This document shows, in pieces, positions 5,192-6,429 of a DNA stretch of 6,429 bases. The DNA comes from Frankiales bacterium (GTDB taxonomy: Bacteria > Actinomycetota > Actinomycetes > Mycobacteriales > SCTD01): the NCBI GenBank assembly GCA_004299215.1, contig SCTD01000403.1, forward strand, positions 1-6,429, read 5' to 3'. The translations under genes and the position numbers were made by a program. How positions within the stretch are numbered: the first letter of the stretch is position 1; each line of letters begins with the position of its first letter. The notes beneath the pieces are model-generated. The model was not told where the DNA came from. It searched no databases and saw nothing but the letters and a program-made list of their open reading frames with translations.

Positions 5192-6429
5192 TCAGCCGGC
5201 GATCGCGCGCAGGTGACGGCCGTCGGCCTCGGTGCGCGGACCGGGAGCGGAGAGCGGCAGCTGGCGCAGGCCGAGTGCCTTGCGGAGCGCGTCGGCGGGC
5301 ATCGGCCGGCCGAGGTGGTAGCCCTGTGCGAAGTCGCAACCCAGCGTGCGCAGAGCGTCGGCGAGCGCCTCGTCCTCGACGCCCTCGCCGACGGCGCGGG
5401 CGCCGAGGCTGTGCGCCAGCTGCACCGTGGCGCGCACCAGCGCCCGGGCGCTCTCGGAGTCCGCGAGGCCGGCGACGAAGGTGCGGTCGATCTTGACCTC
5501 GTTGACGGCGACCCGCTGCAGGAAGGCGAGCGAGGAGTAACCGGTCCCGAAGTCGTCGACGGACAGCTGCACGCCCATCGTGCGGAGCGCGCCGAGGACC
5601 TCCTCGACCACCTCGAGCTCGCTCATCATCGTCGTCTCGGTGATCTCCAGGACGAGACGCTCGGCCGGCAGGCCGTGGCGCAGGAGGACCCGGCCGACGT
5701 CGGTGGAGATCTCCTTGTCGAGCAGGTTGCGCGCCGAGAGGTTCACCGCGACGTTGAGCTGCGAGCCGTCGGCCGCCCAGCTGGCGCACTCGGCGACGGC
5801 CTTCTCGACGACGACCATCGTGAAGTCGCGGATGAGCCCGGAGTGCTCGACGGCGCCGATGAACGCGTCGGGCGCGAGCAGCCCGCGCTGCGGGTGCTGC
5901 CAGCGCACGAGCGCCTCCGCGCCGACGGGCCGGCCGGTCGCGAGGTCGAACTGCGGCTGGAAGTGCACGACGAACTGGTCGTCGGCCAGCGCGGTGCGCA
6001 GCTCGGCGGCGAGGGCCAGCCGGTGCAGGCTCGACTCGTCACGGTCGACCCGGTAGTGCGAGAAGGAGCCGCGGGCCGTCTTCGCCTGGTAGAGCGCGAC
6101 GTCGGCGCGACGCAGGAGCTCGTCGAAGGAGGTGGCGTCGGCCGGGTAGCACGCGACCCCGACGCTCCCCTCGATCGACAGCCGCAGACCGTCGAAGCCG
6201 ACCGGCTCGGACAGCACGGTGAGCAGCCTGGCCGCGACCGCGTCCGCGTGCTCCGGCGTGCGCAGACCGCTGATGAGGACGGCGAACTCGTCTCCGCCGA
6301 GACGGCAGACCGCGTCGGCTCCCTTGACCGAGGAGACGATGCGCTGGCCGACCTGCTGCAGGAAGATGTCACCGGCGGCGTGGCCGAGGGTGTCGTTGAT
6401 CTCCTTGAAGTGGTCGAGGTCGACGATGA
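5192..6429 (-). CDS. GGDEF-EAL cyclic-di-GMP signalling protein, C-terminal part; gene cut by the right edge
   Basis: Such proteins make (GGDEF, diguanylate cyclase) or hydrolyse (EAL, phosphodiesterase) the second messenger c-di-GMP. The frame is open to the window edge, so the N-terminus, including any sensor or membrane domain, is missing; 411 codons are visible. The GGDEF domain is entered at IVDLDHFKEIND (1-12), which carries the metal-binding Asp, and has an intact GGDEF motif at 44-48. The inhibitory site normally RxxD is KGAD here (35-38), so its Arg is replaced. The EAL domain (about 135-385) has all the expected active-site elements: EAL at 171-173, NLSARN near 229, EITET near 261, DDFGTGYSS at 291-299, KID near 312, EGVE near 348 and QGY near 368. 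The phosphodiesterase should therefore be active, and the cyclase looks competent. The GTG at 6217 is only an internal codon. The gene lies just upstream of ssrA on the same strand, with no evident functional link. Confidence 0.96.
   Translation of the reverse strand, partial: IVDLDHFKEINDTLGHAAGDIFLQQVGQRIVSSVKGADAVCRLGGDEFAVLISGLRTPEHADAVAARLLTVLSEPVGFDGLRLSIEGSVGVACYPADATSFDELLRRADVALYQAKTARGSFSHYRVDRDESSLHRLALAAELRTALADDQFVVHFQPQFDLATGRPVGAEALVRWQHPQRGLLAPDAFIGAVEHSGLIRDFTMVVVEKAVAECASWAADGSQLNVAVNLSARNLLDKEISTDVGRVLLRHGLPAERLVLEITETTMMSELEVVEEVLGALRTMGVQLSVDDFGTGYSSLAFLQRVAVNEVKIDRTFVAGLADSESARALVRATVQLAHSLGARAVGEGVEDEALADALRTLGCDFAQGYHLGRPMPADALRKALGLRQLPLSAPGPRTEADGRHLRAIAG

Noticed and set aside
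5001..5789. A leftward 262-codon frame overlapping the EAL gene and running through the 5' half of ssrA
   Set aside because: It is a shadow frame. It ends at the tmRNA tag stop codon only because it happens to share the tag's frame; the upstream residues are Arg/Pro/Ala-rich noise.
1..6429. CRISPR array or phage cluster
   Set aside because: No regularly spaced repeats and no structural phage genes are present. The HNH gene alone does not make a prophage.

Overview
The window is chromosomal DNA of very high G+C content with dense coding and G/C-rich third positions. It most likely comes from an actinobacterium. Three things support this: a tmRNA whose tag (ADNDQRAYALAA) closely resembles the mycobacterial tag, a coupled VKOR/DsbA-like pair (the oxidative-folding system common in Actinobacteria), and GTG starts. 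The genus cannot be fixed from the sequence alone.

Layout. Positions 1-2885 hold a leftward three-gene cluster. In transcription order it is a membrane-anchored DsbA-like thioredoxin-fold protein (2885->2100), a VKOR-family quinone-linked disulfide oxidoreductase (2103->1462, sharing a GTGA overlap with the first gene), and the N-terminal 457 codons of a type II (Ca2+-ATPase-like) P-type ATPase (1372->1, running off the left edge). The first two form an extracytoplasmic disulfide-forming pair. The ATPase is probably in the same transcription unit. A 219-base divergent intergenic region (2886-3104) separates this cluster from a rightward gene for a polytopic membrane protein resembling DUF2157 proteins (3105-4100).

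Positions 4101-4730 hold a small rightward HNH endonuclease gene (4170-4730) that looks less G+C-rich than its neighbours. It lies between two perfect copies of a 17-base direct repeat (4103-4119 and 4680-4696), and its 3' end runs into a perfect 15-bp hairpin (4694-4727). That hairpin looks like the terminator of the convergent ssrA gene.

Positions 4773-5138 (leftward) are a complete one-piece tmRNA gene, ssrA. Its acceptor stem, T arm, tag reading frame and one pseudoknot can all be read in the sequence, and the 3' CCA is not encoded. Positions 5192-6429 (leftward) are the C-terminal part of a GGDEF-EAL cyclic-di-GMP protein with both signature motifs intact, cut by the right edge.

The most notable structure is the HNH gene bracketed by direct repeats and inserted between the membrane-protein gene and the ssrA terminator. 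Removing one repeat and the DNA between the repeats would leave a simple convergent arrangement of two genes sharing one terminator. This suggests a small mobile or homing-type insertion beside ssrA. The rest is ordinary housekeeping and accessory actinobacterial content.
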